Positions 8,747 through 17,785 of a stretch of 64,000 nucleotides of DNA are shown piece after piece. Both the position numbers and the translations under genes were made by a program. Below the pieces are notes generated by a model, which saw only the letters and a list, made by a program, of their open reading frames with translations, was not told the DNA's origin and searched no databases. Source of the DNA: Pseudoselenomonas ruminantium (lineage in GTDB: Bacteria; Bacillota; Negativicutes; Selenomonadales; Selenomonadaceae); the NCBI GenBank assembly GCA_015058575.1, contig SVBZ01000003.1, positions 1 through 64,000 of the forward strand. The letters run 5' to 3'. Positions within the stretch are counted from its first letter, which is position 1. Each line of letters opens with the position of its first letter.

Positions 8747-9901
8747 TTATTGCATTTTCTGTTGCAGGATTTCTCTCGCCTTGGCAAGCTGCACATCGGT
8801 GGTATCGCCTTCTGCAAAGTCCACCGTAACGTCCGGCTCAATGCCGACGCCATCGATACAGCGCCCATTCGGCGTATAGTATCTGGCGATTGTGAGTTTT
8901 AATCCATCATCCTCAAAGAGTGGTACGACCACCTGCACCGACCCTTTGCCATACGATTTCGTCCCAACAAGAGTACCGGCACCGGTATCCTGTAAAGCTC
9001 CCGCCAGGATTTCCGATGCGCTCGCGCTGTTGCCGTCAATGAGTACCACCACCGGATACTTAGGTGACTCAAGCGAAGAATCATGCTCCTCTTTCGAGCC
9101 ATCACGCTGGACGACGGAAACGATTGGCCCCTTCGGCACCAGCAGATTGGCAACCTCCACGCAACTCTTGACGAGACCGCCAGGATTCTGGCGCAGATCG
9201 ATGATAAGCCCCTGCATGCCCTCCTGGCCAAGTTTTTCAAACTCTTCCTTGAATTCCTCGCCTGTGTTCTCGCCAAACGAGGCAATGCGGATGTATCCCA
9301 TCTGGCTGCCCTCCAGCATCATGCCCTTTGCCGTGCGCAGCTTTATCGTATCGCGCTTTATCGTGTAGTCTCTGTCCTCAGTTCCCGCGCGGCGGATAGT
9401 CAAGGTCACATCCGTACCAATGTCGCCGCGAATATGCATCGAAACTTCTTCGGGCTGATATTCTGTGACCGGCGTGCCATCGACAGCTACGATTTCATCG
9501 TTGGCCTTGAGCCCTGCGGCTTCGCCTGGCGTTCCCTCAAGTACCGATACGATAGTGACCTTATTGTCCTTGAAGCCCATCGTCACACCGATGCCGCCGA
9601 ATGTACCGGCTGTATGCTCCTTGAGCGTCTTGTACATATCCTCTTTCAGATAGATTGAATGCGGATCGCCCAATGATTTTACCATGCCATCAATGGCCCC
9701 ATTCATCAGATCATGCGGATTAACATCGCGCACATAGCGCGCCTCAATCATACGCTTGACGCCAAGGAAACGAACGATATCTAGCGTTTTGGCCCCATCA
9801 AGCCCCAATACAGCCGCAAGCCCCATCAATGTCAGCAGGCTTGACACCAGGGCCGTGGCTGCAAGGCCAAGTATTATCTTTTTTTTGCTCACATACTGCA
9901 T
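8747..9901 (-). CDS. Carboxy-terminal processing protease (S41, CtpA/Prc)
   Basis: Periplasmic serine protease of family S41, 384 aa. It has an N-terminal membrane anchor or signal (about residues 9-33), a PDZ domain (GGIGVTMGFKDNK through VDGTPVTEY), then the S41 catalytic domain. The Ser/Lys dyad is seen in DGNSASASEI and TKSYGKGSVQ, and the oxyanion region is in LRQNPGGLV. It sits 12 bp behind an EnvC-like hydrolase gene and ftsEX. CtpA-type proteases often control cell-wall hydrolases by degradation, so a role in division or wall turnover is a reasonable inference. Confidence 0.94.
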   Translation of the reverse strand: MQYVSKKKIILGLAATALVSSLLTLMGLAAVLGLDGAKTLDIVRFLGVKRMIEARYVRDVNPHDLMNGAIDGMVKSLGDPHSIYLKEDMYKTLKEHTAGTFGGIGVTMGFKDNKVTIVSVLEGTPGEAAGLKANDEIVAVDGTPVTEYQPEEVSMHIRGDIGTDVTLTIRRAGTEDRDYTIKRDTIKLRTAKGMMLEGSQMGYIRIASFGENTGEEFKEEFEKLGQEGMQGLIIDLRQNPGGLVKSCVEVANLLVPKGPIVSVVQRDGSKEEHDSSLESPKYPVVVLIDGNSASASEILAGALQDTGAGTLVGTKSYGKGSVQVVVPLFEDDGLKLTIARYYTPNGRCIDGVGIEPDVTVDFAEGDTTDVQLAKAREILQQKMQ

Positions 9902-9912
9902 GTCTTTCTCCG

Positions 9913-11034
9913 TTATAAGTAGCTATACGGGCTGACCGGCTCACCACCACTGCGTACCTCAAAGTGGCAATGCGGCCCGGTGCTGTTACCCGTCGAGCCG
10001 CAATACGCGATGGTTTCGCCCTGGCTGACCGACTGCCCAACCGAAACGGCCAGCGATTGATTGTGTCCATAAAGTGTCGTGATACCGCCACCATGATTGA
10101 TGATGACCGTATTGCCATACCCTGAAATCCAGCCGGCATACTCGACAGTACCGGCCTGTGCGGCGCAAATGGCATCGCCATAGTCGGCACCGATATCAAT
10201 GCCGCTATGGTATTTCTGCGTCCCCGTAATCGGATGCACACGCCAGCCAAAATCCGAAGTAATCGTACCACCTACCGGCCAGATCATCGAACCATTGCCA
10301 GCCGCTGGCATATTCGCCATGCTGCTGCGCTGCAGCATCGCCGCGATCTGCTTCGATGCGGCCATGAGCTCATCATACTGACGGTCAACGGTGGCCTTGT
10401 CATTCTTCATCTTATCGATGATTTCCTTGCGGCGGCGCACCTTCTCCTCCATGACCTCGCGGGCCTGCCGCGCTTTTAGCTCCTGCTCAGCTCGCGCTTC
10501 TTTGTCCTTGGCCAGGCTCGCCTGCGTCGTCTCGATTTCATTTTTCTCAGACAGTACGCTCTGTACAAGGTCGTAATCCTGACGGATGACTTTTTTCAGC
10601 AAATCCATACGCGTCATGAAATCGGCAAAATCTTTCGCGCCGAACAGCACATCAAGATACGATACCTGTCCATTGATATAGATATCGCGCACCCGCTTGC
10701 CGAGATGTGCGCTCTTCTCCTCATAGTCCTTGCGGACCACCTTGAGCCGGGCTTCATTCTCATCCATGCGCGCGATGGTTTCTTCAAGGGCTACCTTGAG
10801 CTCCTTATGCGCGGAAATCGCCACCTCTGCCTCTTCATCGACCTGCCGCTTTTCCTCAGACAGCGACTCGATTTTCTGCTGCAGGGCCTCGCTTTCCTTG
10901 CGTTTCTCCTCAGCCTGGCGTTCGTAGCTGGCCTTGTCATCCTCACGCGAGGCCTGTACCGTCTCGGCGCCAAGTGTCGTGAGGAACCCCGCCGCAAGCG
11001 CAACCGCCAGAGCCTGTTCTGCTTTTCTCTTCAT
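9913..11034 (-). CDS. EnvC-like murein hydrolase activator / M23 peptidase
   Basis: 373 aa. A signal peptide is followed by a long coiled coil (about residues 30-245, rich in Glu/Lys/Gln) and a C-terminal LytM (M23) domain. The M23 zinc ligands look intact (HSGIDIGAD and GPHCHFEV), so unlike E. coli EnvC this protein may itself cut peptide cross-links. The coiled coil and the position directly behind ftsE-ftsX match PcsB/EnvC partners that FtsEX switches on during division. Start ATG at 11034 has AAGGAAGCAGAGG upstream. Confidence 0.92.
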   Translation of the reverse strand: MKRKAEQALAVALAAGFLTTLGAETVQASREDDKASYERQAEEKRKESEALQQKIESLSEEKRQVDEEAEVAISAHKELKVALEETIARMDENEARLKVVRKDYEEKSAHLGKRVRDIYINGQVSYLDVLFGAKDFADFMTRMDLLKKVIRQDYDLVQSVLSEKNEIETTQASLAKDKEARAEQELKARQAREVMEEKVRRRKEIIDKMKNDKATVDRQYDELMAASKQIAAMLQRSSMANMPAAGNGSMIWPVGGTITSDFGWRVHPITGTQKYHSGIDIGADYGDAICAAQAGTVEYAGWISGYGNTVIINHGGGITTLYGHNQSLAVSVGQSVSQGETIAYCGSTGNSTGPHCHFEVRSGGEPVSPYSYL

Positions 11035-11050
11035 GCCTCTGCTTCCTTCC

Positions 11051-11938
11051 TCAGACCTTCAGGAACCGCTTGAGTGAAATCGCCGAGCCCAAAGCACCGA
11101 TGGCCATGCCCGAGAGAATAATCGCCACCGTGACATAGTTCATAAACGGATACTGCGGCATCAATGGGAAAAAAGCCAGCGTATTGTAGATCTTGGCGGC
11201 CATCGCCGCATAGAAGCTGCGCAGGGCGATGGCCGCAAGCGTACCACCGACAAAGCCCATGACAACACCTTCGAGCACAAATGGCCAGCGGATGAACCAG
11301 TCCGTCGCTCCGACGTATTTCATGATGGCTACCTCTTTGCGCCGCGCAAATACCGTCAAGCGGATCGTATTCGAAATGATAAAAAGAGTCGCTGCCGCCA
11401 GCAGCACCATAAGCGCAAGGCCAAACACGCGGATCAGTCGCGTGATGTCAAAAAGATGTTTGACGACGTCCTGTCCATACTTGGCTGCTTCAACACCATC
11501 CATCTTCTCGATGGCCTTGGCTGCTGTCTCAACCATATCCGGCTGGGCTACCGTAAGCTCAAAGGACTCTGGCAGCGGATTCTGGTCGCCGAGCGCATCG
11601 AGCAAATACTTCTGGTCACCAAGACGCTCAGTCAGACGCTCCTTAGCTTCCTCACGGCTCACATACTTGACACTCTCGATGCCTTGCATATTCTCAAGGT
11701 CCTTCTGCAAATCCTTGCGTGCCGAAGTCTTTATGCTATCCTCCAGATACACGCTGATCTGCACCTCCGACTCCAGCGAGGAAGCCAACCGGTTCATATT
11801 GAGCACCAACGTCAAAAAGACGCCGAGCACAAACAGCGATACGGCTACCGTACCGACCGAGGCAAACGACATCCAGTTATTGCGCCGGAGCGAGTGAAAT
11901 ACCTCCGTAATGAAATATTCACTGGTCCTAAGCTTCAT
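11051..11938 (-). CDS. ftsX: Cell-division permease-like protein FtsX
   Basis: Four-helix membrane protein that forms the FtsEX complex and relays ATP hydrolysis to a wall hydrolase outside. N-terminal helix at about residues 25-45 (SVGTVAVSLFVLGVFLTL), an extracellular domain of about 110 residues (the hydrolase-binding part), then three C-terminal helices. The ATG at 11944 is only 2 nt from the AGGAGG site; the ATG at 11938 has 8-nt spacing and is chosen (295 aa). The gene overlaps the end of ftsE. Confidence 0.94.
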   Translation of the reverse strand: MKLRTSEYFITEVFHSLRRNNWMSFASVGTVAVSLFVLGVFLTLVLNMNRLASSLESEVQISVYLEDSIKTSARKDLQKDLENMQGIESVKYVSREEAKERLTERLGDQKYLLDALGDQNPLPESFELTVAQPDMVETAAKAIEKMDGVEAAKYGQDVVKHLFDITRLIRVFGLALMVLLAAATLFIISNTIRLTVFARRKEVAIMKYVGATDWFIRWPFVLEGVVMGFVGGTLAAIALRSFYAAMAAKIYNTLAFFPLMPQYPFMNYVTVAIILSGMAIGALGSAISLKRFLKV

Positions 11939-12614
11939 AACCATAGCCTCCTCTTAATTCATCGCGCACGATATGGCCATCTTCGATGGCAATGACGCGA
12001 CGCTTCATCGTATCGACAATCGTGCGGTCATGCGTTGCCATGACGATTGTCGTGCCTGCCTTGTTGATGCGCTTGAAGATATCCATGATATCCCAGCTTG
12101 TATCGGGGTCAAGATTGCCCGTCGGCTCATCGGCAATGACGATGGCCGGATCGTTGACGATGGCGCGCGCAATTGCCACGCGCTGCTGCTCGCCGCCGGA
12201 AAGCTGCGCTGGGAAGCAGTTATACTTCTCCCTGAGGCCAACGACATCGAGAACGGCATTGACACTGCGCTGCATCAAGCGGCGCGGCGCTTCGATGACC
12301 TGCATCGCAAAGGCCACATTCTCGAACACCGTCTTATCGGGCAGCAGGCGGTAATCCTGAAAGATAACGCCAAGCCCGCGGCGCAGGTATGGCACCTCCT
12401 TATGGCTCATATTGACCACATCATGTCCATTGACCGTAAGGATGCCGCTCGTCGGCAGTTCCTCGCGGAACAGCATCTTGATGAACGTTGACTTGCCGGC
12501 ACCGCTGGCACCGACGATAAAGACAAACTCGCCCTTTTCGATATCGACATTGACACCGTCGAGAGCCACCGCACCATTTTCATATATCTTGGAAACGTTG
12601 CTCATATGTATCAT
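11928..12614 (-). CDS. ftsE: Cell-division ATP-binding protein FtsE
   Basis: ATPase of FtsEX. Walker A (GASGAGKST), signature [14 protein letters not shown], Walker B ([13 protein letters not shown]) and switch His (MATHD) are intact. The frame extends to 12638 but the ATG at 12614 ([14 protein letters not shown]) matches the usual FtsE N-terminus and has GGAGG upstream, giving 228 aa. It heads the unit ftsE-ftsX-M23 hydrolase-ctpA. Confidence 0.94.
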   Translation of the reverse strand: MIHMSNVSKIYENGAVALDGVNVDIEKGEFVFIVGASGAGKSTFIKMLFREELPTSGILTVNGHDVVNMSHKEVPYLRRGLGVIFQDYRLLPDKTVFENVAFAMQVIEAPRRLMQRSVNAVLDVVGLREKYNCFPAQLSGGEQQRVAIARAIVNDPAIVIADEPTGNLDPDTSWDIMDIFKRINKAGTTIVMATHDRTIVDTMKRRVIAIEDGHIVRDELRGGYGYEA

Positions 12615-12685
12615 AGGATACTCATCCTCCGCATTCAAATTGCAAAACTATCTTTTATTGTACCATATCCATGGTAAAAATATAA

Positions 12686-12707
12686 GCCTTCCCCCTACAG
12701 GGAAGGC
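12686..12707 (-). terminator. Terminator of the DUF2993-DUF5693-csaB unit
   Basis: GGCCTTCCC-type hairpin (8-bp stem GCCTTCCC/GGGAAGGC, 6-nt loop) read leftward just after the csaB stop, followed by TTATATTTTT. Confidence 0.75.
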
Positions 12708-12717
12708 CTGTGTCTAT

Positions 12718-13809
12718 TCACTTATGGGCCAGATTCAGCGCCAGCTCTGCATTGCTGGCGGCCTGATCGCGCAGCGCCGACAAAAGCTCAGCATTCTGCT
12801 GGCGGAACGTCTGCTTATCGTTCCACTTGCGGCGGATCTCCGCCATGAGCTCATCCGCTGTGACATCCCGCAAATTGCCGACCGGCTGCTCGCCAATGGA
12901 CTGCAGGAAACGGTCGATTTTCGGATCGTAGGAAATGCCAAGCATCGGCACACCCATGACCCCGGCAAAAATCAAGGCATGCAGGCGGATGCCAAGCATC
13001 AGATCCATGTTGCCGACGAGCGATAGGAACTCGCTGGTCGTATACTCATCTTTGAGCACCGTACATGGCTCCTTGGTACGCGCAGCGATATCGCGCGCCG
13101 CCCTTACATCATCGGGGAACTGCATCGGCAGGAACACGACGCGGGCACCGAGCTCACGGACCACGCGGTCGGAAACCTCGGCCAGCACCTCTTTGTAATG
13201 CGTCCAGCCCTGCCACTCGCGCACCGAAATGCCGACAACCGGCTTGGCTCCATCTGCCTGATAGGCCTTGAAGATGGCACGGCCAGCCGCACGGTCCACC
13301 GGATGGATAGCCAGTACCGGATCGGCCGTACATTGAATTTCCGGCCGGCGAATGCCCAAGCGGTCAAGCTCCTTGAGCGAGCCCTCATCGCGTACCGTGA
13401 TAAGATCCACGCGATTGCCCAGCCAGCACATCGCCCGCTCAGCCACACGGCCAAGAATCGGGCCAATGCCCTGGGCATAGAGCATAACCTTCGTGCCCAG
13501 CAAGCGGGCCAGCAGGATGATAGCCAGATAGTAGTAAAGACTGCGGCGGCTCGTGACATTCTGCAGCAGGCTGCCGCCGCCGCTTATCAGAAGATCCGCC
13601 TGGCGCAGTTCACGGATGATAGCGGGCAGTCCGAGCCAGGAAACCGCGTCGACACCATGACGCTTGCGCGTATCTTCAGGGTCAGCAGAAATCACCGTGA
13701 TATGAAGTTTTGGGTCGAGATCTCCAAGGACCTCCAGCATTGCTGCCAGCATCGCTTCATCGCCGGCATTTTTCGAGCCGTAATATCCCGATACGACGAT
13801 CCTGCTCAT
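12718..13809 (-). CDS. csaB: Polysaccharide pyruvyl transferase CsaB
   Basis: Transfers pyruvate from PEP to a cell-wall polysaccharide; in Firmicutes the ketal-pyruvyl group anchors SLH-domain proteins. The N-terminus VVSGYYGSKNAGDEAML is the family signature. Other conserved stretches are LLISGGGSLLQNVTS, YAQGIGP and LGIRLHALIFA. At 363 aa the length is typical. The gene overlaps the upstream DUF5693 gene by 4 bp (ATGA), an arrangement common in Firmicutes. In Negativicutes the outer membrane is tethered by SLH porins, so CsaB may serve envelope tethering; that link is an inference. Confidence 0.93.
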   Translation of the reverse strand: MSRIVVSGYYGSKNAGDEAMLAAMLEVLGDLDPKLHITVISADPEDTRKRHGVDAVSWLGLPAIIRELRQADLLISGGGSLLQNVTSRRSLYYYLAIILLARLLGTKVMLYAQGIGPILGRVAERAMCWLGNRVDLITVRDEGSLKELDRLGIRRPEIQCTADPVLAIHPVDRAAGRAIFKAYQADGAKPVVGISVREWQGWTHYKEVLAEVSDRVVRELGARVVFLPMQFPDDVRAARDIAARTKEPCTVLKDEYTTSEFLSLVGNMDLMLGIRLHALIFAGVMGVPMLGISYDPKIDRFLQSIGEQPVGNLRDVTADELMAEIRRKWNDKQTFRQQNAELLSALRDQAASNAELALNLAHK

Positions 13810-15866
13810 GAATCTGCCTTACTCCCCTTTGCTTTCGAAATAATGACCTGCCAAAGCTCCACAAGAACCATGGCAATGGCGCCAATCCCTGCGCCCAGCA
13901 CAATGCCGCCGATGCCACGCATGAACGACATGTAGACCGGCGTGCGCATATGCGCAAACGTCTCTACCATCGACCCCTGGCCAATCGTGGCCACGAGCAC
14001 CAAGGCGAAAAATACCATCGTCGGCCACTTGCGCCAGAACGCCATTGCGGCGAGCATGAAAGCCGGATGACCAATCATAAGCTCTTTAGTGCGCGGTCTG
14101 GCATAGAAGGCCTGCTCGAGGAATGCGCGGAACTTGAGCTCCGACTGCGAAACCGGCATGCCCGACGTATGGCCGCTGCGGGCCACGAAGACGATACCAG
14201 CTATGAGCACAAGTCCCATCAGGAAAAGTGTCTTGACGCGAACCGGCATATCGAGGATTTTCTTGAGCTGATTGACAACGCCTTCGGTATCATCCATCTT
14301 GCCATCGAAAATGTCAAAACGCTGCAGGAAAGCTGCGCCCACCAGGATAATCGGCAATATAAATGTCAGCTTGATGCCGCGGAAAATCTGGAATTCGAGC
14401 AAATACTCGGTATCCGCAAGCGAGCCCGAAAGATAAGCCGCACCGATATAAGCAAGTGCGCCAGTGACGAACAGCGCCAGAGCTGCCGTCACGATAAGGC
14501 GCGGCAGGGCGATTTTGGCCTTCTCCTTGAACGCACGCACGCGGTCAAGCTGGAAGATGACCGCCAGCGCCGGGAATACATTTGCGCTGGCCAGTGCTGC
14601 CAGGATGCGGATTTTCGAGCCATTGCCCATAAGCACCGGTACCGCAGCCGCCAAAGCGAACAATACAAACAAAAGATACTGCGTTTTAGGACGCGCGTTG
14701 AGCGCCGGAATCACCAGCGAAAGATAGAGCACGACAGCCGCCGCTACGCCCATCATGACGAGTGCACGCAGCCCCTTGGACGGCAGGAGCTCCGGAAACG
14801 TGCCCGCCGGGCCGATCGTATAGCCATGCGCCACGAGTTTATCATGCGTGTCCTGGAAATATTTCAGATTCGTCTCCAAAAGGCTCATATTCGGCGACGG
14901 CTTATCGTAGATGCGCATGAGGTCGATGCGGATATTGCGCTCCTCGTCCGTATTTGACCAACGCTCGACAGCCGTATCGATCTTGAGTTTCGGCTGCTCA
15001 TCCTTCGGCACCGCGTAGAGACGGGCCACATGGTCATAGCCAACACCTTTGGCCACCTCGTTCATGCCATCCTGATGATAGAACTGCAGCTGTGTCGTCG
15101 CCTCGATAAGGCCCAGGGTCAGATTGCGTTCCTTCATCTCATCAATGGTCGTCTGCAGCGCCTTCGTTGCGCCGAGCACCTGGCTGCCCGAGAATACGAC
15201 CTCCGAAATGCGGAAGCCATCCATGCGGCCAAATACAGCCTTGACATCATCAGGCGTGCAGGCCGCATAATTGCTTGGACGGGCCAGCACATAGAAGCCC
15301 GCATCGTTTACAGCCTGCATCTCATCCGTCGGCATGCCGATATCCATCTTGACGAAGGACTCATAATGCGCCTTTACGGCCATGACCTCTTCCGAACCGA
15401 CCGTAAAGAGTCTGACGCGGTCTTTCCCGAGACGGCGCGGCACATCTTCCTTGAGTTCCTTCCACGTCTGCGCATGATGGCCGACGATATAGACCTCCGT
15501 ACCGATGATTTTGCCCTCAGCGGCAAGCTTCTGCCAGAGCGGATCCGTCAAACGGCCACTATGGTAGTCGGCCAGCAGCTGGCTGCCAGCAATGGCCGTT
15601 GCCTTGCCATTGGCATTGAGTTTCTTGAACGTCGTATCATAGACAGCCAGCGAAGTGATGCCGGCCTCCTTGGCCTGCTGCAGCACCTCGTCCACCGGCT
15701 TGCCCTCGCGCTCTGCCAGCTCGATAAGCCCCTCATAATCGATAGCCATATCGACCTGACGATTCACCTGCTCGGCAGCATGGCGCTGAAAGCTTATCGC
15801 CAGCGCTGCAGCCAGACCGATGGCGATAAACAGCAGCAGCCAGCGGTTATACTTAAATACCTTCAT
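13806..15866 (-). CDS. DUF5693 family polytopic membrane protein
   Basis: 686 aa. One N-terminal helix (residues about 9-26) precedes a soluble domain of about 330 residues (DYEGLIELAEREGK, FRISEVVFSGSQVLG). A C-terminal half follows with roughly eight membrane helices. The family often sits directly next to csaB, as here. A role in supplying or moving the pyruvylated glycan is plausible but not shown. The biochemical function is unknown. Confidence 0.85.
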   Translation of the reverse strand: MKVFKYNRWLLLFIAIGLAAALAISFQRHAAEQVNRQVDMAIDYEGLIELAEREGKPVDEVLQQAKEAGITSLAVYDTTFKKLNANGKATAIAGSQLLADYHSGRLTDPLWQKLAAEGKIIGTEVYIVGHHAQTWKELKEDVPRRLGKDRVRLFTVGSEEVMAVKAHYESFVKMDIGMPTDEMQAVNDAGFYVLARPSNYAACTPDDVKAVFGRMDGFRISEVVFSGSQVLGATKALQTTIDEMKERNLTLGLIEATTQLQFYHQDGMNEVAKGVGYDHVARLYAVPKDEQPKLKIDTAVERWSNTDEERNIRIDLMRIYDKPSPNMSLLETNLKYFQDTHDKLVAHGYTIGPAGTFPELLPSKGLRALVMMGVAAAVVLYLSLVIPALNARPKTQYLLFVLFALAAAVPVLMGNGSKIRILAALASANVFPALAVIFQLDRVRAFKEKAKIALPRLIVTAALALFVTGALAYIGAAYLSGSLADTEYLLEFQIFRGIKLTFILPIILVGAAFLQRFDIFDGKMDDTEGVVNQLKKILDMPVRVKTLFLMGLVLIAGIVFVARSGHTSGMPVSQSELKFRAFLEQAFYARPRTKELMIGHPAFMLAAMAFWRKWPTMVFFALVLVATIGQGSMVETFAHMRTPVYMSFMRGIGGIVLGAGIGAIAMVLVELWQVIISKAKGSKADS

Positions 15867-15881
15867 TGCTTCACATTCACC

Positions 15882-16577
15882 TTATTCCTTATTATCCCGT
15901 GCCGCCGTGATGATGACCGCGCCATCGGTCTGCTCGACCTGGCGTATCTTCATGCCCAGCGGCAGCTTATCGGCAGCTGCCAGCTGGATGTTGCCGAACA
16001 GATCGCCCAGCTTTGCTGTACCGATAAGGGTATTTCTCATTTCCAGTCTCGTCATCAAGAAGAACAAGGCCCCGCTGTTCTCGGTAATCTGCCCTTCCAT
16101 CTCGATATCTGCCACACGGCCGAATATTTTGGCATTGGCCGTGACCAAAACGCGGTCGCGGTTGATGTTGACCTGGATATTTTCTATTTTATCTACGCGG
16201 CGCTGCAGGACTTCCCGCAGGTTCTCCTCGTCGACTGTTCCCGTAAGCGTCAGTTCATCGGCCTTCTTTACCTGTATGCCCTGCTCATGGAAGAGTGCCG
16301 GCATATCAAGCTGCACATTGCGCCCCTTGAGCGTAAGTTCCCGCAGAAACACCTGGCCAACCTTCGCCTGATGCAGTACTGCATCGAACTGCTGGATGCG
16401 CCCGATAGCAAGCAGCGCCGCAGGCGTGGAATCCACCGTAACCACAACATCATCCGTCGCAGCCTTCTGCGCCAGTTTCGTCTTGATTGTCGACTGTGCC
16501 AGCCAGGGCAGCACCGTCGCGCTTGACACGATTAATATTATGAATAACAAGCCCAGAATAGTCAAGCCTTTTCGCAA
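15882..16577 (-). CDS. DUF2993 (LmeA-like) membrane-anchored protein
   Basis: About 231 aa, with an N-terminal membrane helix (LTILGLLFIILIVSSATVL) and a beta-rich domain that matches the DUF2993 pattern (VTVDSTPAALLAIGRIQ, LTLKGRNVQLD). DUF2993 proteins are thought to bind lipids in the envelope. The frame opens at a TTG at 16601, but that region lies inside the prfB terminator hairpin. A TTG at 16577 has GAGGTGAT 4-8 nt upstream and is preferred. It is the first gene of the DUF2993-DUF5693-csaB unit. Confidence 0.75.
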   Translation of the reverse strand: MRKGLTILGLLFIILIVSSATVLPWLAQSTIKTKLAQKAATDDVVVTVDSTPAALLAIGRIQQFDAVLHQAKVGQVFLRELTLKGRNVQLDMPALFHEQGIQVKKADELTLTGTVDEENLREVLQRRVDKIENIQVNINRDRVLVTANAKIFGRVADIEMEGQITENSGALFFLMTRLEMRNTLIGTAKLGDLFGNIQLAAADKLPLGMKIRQVEQTDGAVIITAARDNKE

Positions 16578-16599
16578 ATCAATCACCTCGCAAAGTAAC

Positions 16600-16635
16600 A
16601 AGGAGCCAGGAACATTCGCGTACTCCTGACTCCTT
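16600..16635 (-). terminator. Terminator of prfB
   Basis: Read leftward: AAGGAG-T-CAGGA ... TCCTG-G-CTCCTT, an 11-bp stem with one internal mismatch, followed by TTGTTACTTT. It lies a few bases past the prfB stop codon. Confidence 0.7.
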
Positions 16636-16640
16636 AAAGA

Positions 16641-17747
16641 TTAAAATTCGTGATTTGCCTTAGCATTCAAGAAGGCACGGATGAACGGATCGATTTCACC
16701 ATCCATGACCGCCTGAACATTGCCCGTCTCATGGTTCGTGCGATGATCCTTGACCATCGTATATGGCTGGAATACATAGGAACGGATCTGGCTGCCCCAT
16801 TCGATGTTCTGCTGATCGCCCTCGAGCTTGGCAAGCTCTGCCTCTTTCTTCTCCATCTCGAGTTCAAAGAGTTTGGCGCGCAGCATCTTGAGGCACTGCT
16901 CACGGTTCTGCAGCTGCGAGCGCTCATTCTGGCACTGGACGACGATACCCGTCGGCTCATGCGTCATGCGGACAGCCGAAGACGTCTTATTGATGTGCTG
17001 GCCACCGGCGCCCGAAGCACGGTATGTATCAACGCGGACATCGGACATATTGATATCGACCTCAACGGCATCGTCGATTTCCGGCATGATATCGCAGGCC
17101 GAGAACGACGTATGGCGGCGCGCATTGGCATCAAACGGCGAAATGCGCACGAGACGATGGACGCCCTTCTCCGACTTGAGGAAGCCATAGGCATTGTGCC
17201 CCTTGATAAAGAGCGTTGCCGACTTGACGCCAGCCTCATCGCCCGGCAGCAGGTCAGCCGTCTCGACCGTAAAGCCGTGACGCTCCGCCCAGCGGCCGTA
17301 CATGCGCAAAAGCATCTGCGTCCAGTCCTGTGCCTCCGTTCCACCTGCACCAGCATGCAGCGTCAGGATGGCATTGTTGGCATCGTATGGACCTGAGAGC
17401 AGTACTTCAAGCTGCAGGGCCTCCAGCCCCTCGGCGACGGCGTCAAGTTCAGCCTTGACGTCCTCTTCCATGCTCGCGTCATCTTCTTCCATGCCCATCT
17501 CGAACAGCGTTTCTGCATCCTCAAACTTGTTGAGCAGTGCCTTGTATTTGTCGACGCTGATCTTGACATCGTTGAGCTCCTGGTTGATTTTCTGTGCCTG
17601 CTCGGCATCATCCCAGAAGGTCGGCTCGCCCATCTTGTATTCGAGCTCGGCGATTTTTTCCTCTTTTGCCGGAACCTCGAGGGACGTTTCCATCTGCGCG
17701 AGCTTTTCACGCAGCTCGCCCAGCTGTGGTTTCAAATCTTCTAGCAT
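16641..17747 (-). CDS. prfB: Peptide chain release factor 2
   Basis: Terminates translation at UGA and UAA. RF2 identity is shown by the SPF anticodon-like motif (VRISPFDANARRHTSF) and the catalytic GGQ loop (RASGAGGQHINKTSS). The family's usual programmed +1 frameshift near codon 25 (CUU UGA) is absent: the segment METSLEVPAKEE is coded continuously, with CTC GAG GTT at that point. The 368-aa protein therefore comes from a single frame. AGGTGG lies 4 nt before the ATG. It lies between secA and the csaB unit. Confidence 0.97.
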   Translation of the reverse strand: MLEDLKPQLGELREKLAQMETSLEVPAKEEKIAELEYKMGEPTFWDDAEQAQKINQELNDVKISVDKYKALLNKFEDAETLFEMGMEEDDASMEEDVKAELDAVAEGLEALQLEVLLSGPYDANNAILTLHAGAGGTEAQDWTQMLLRMYGRWAERHGFTVETADLLPGDEAGVKSATLFIKGHNAYGFLKSEKGVHRLVRISPFDANARRHTSFSACDIMPEIDDAVEVDINMSDVRVDTYRASGAGGQHINKTSSAVRMTHEPTGIVVQCQNERSQLQNREQCLKMLRAKLFELEMEKKEAELAKLEGDQQNIEWGSQIRSYVFQPYTMVKDHRTNHETGNVQAVMDGEIDPFIRAFLNAKANHEF

Positions 17748-17785
17748 TGTTCCACCTTTACTTATGTAAAACCTAATGATCTATC

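Noticed and set aside
13950..14957. Plus-strand frame of 335 codons
   Set aside because: Shadow of the DUF5693 membrane region; a charged, low-complexity product.
15030..16526. Plus-strand frame of 498 codons
   Set aside because: Antisense to the DUF5693 and DUF2993 genes, spanning two real genes and their intergenic gap.
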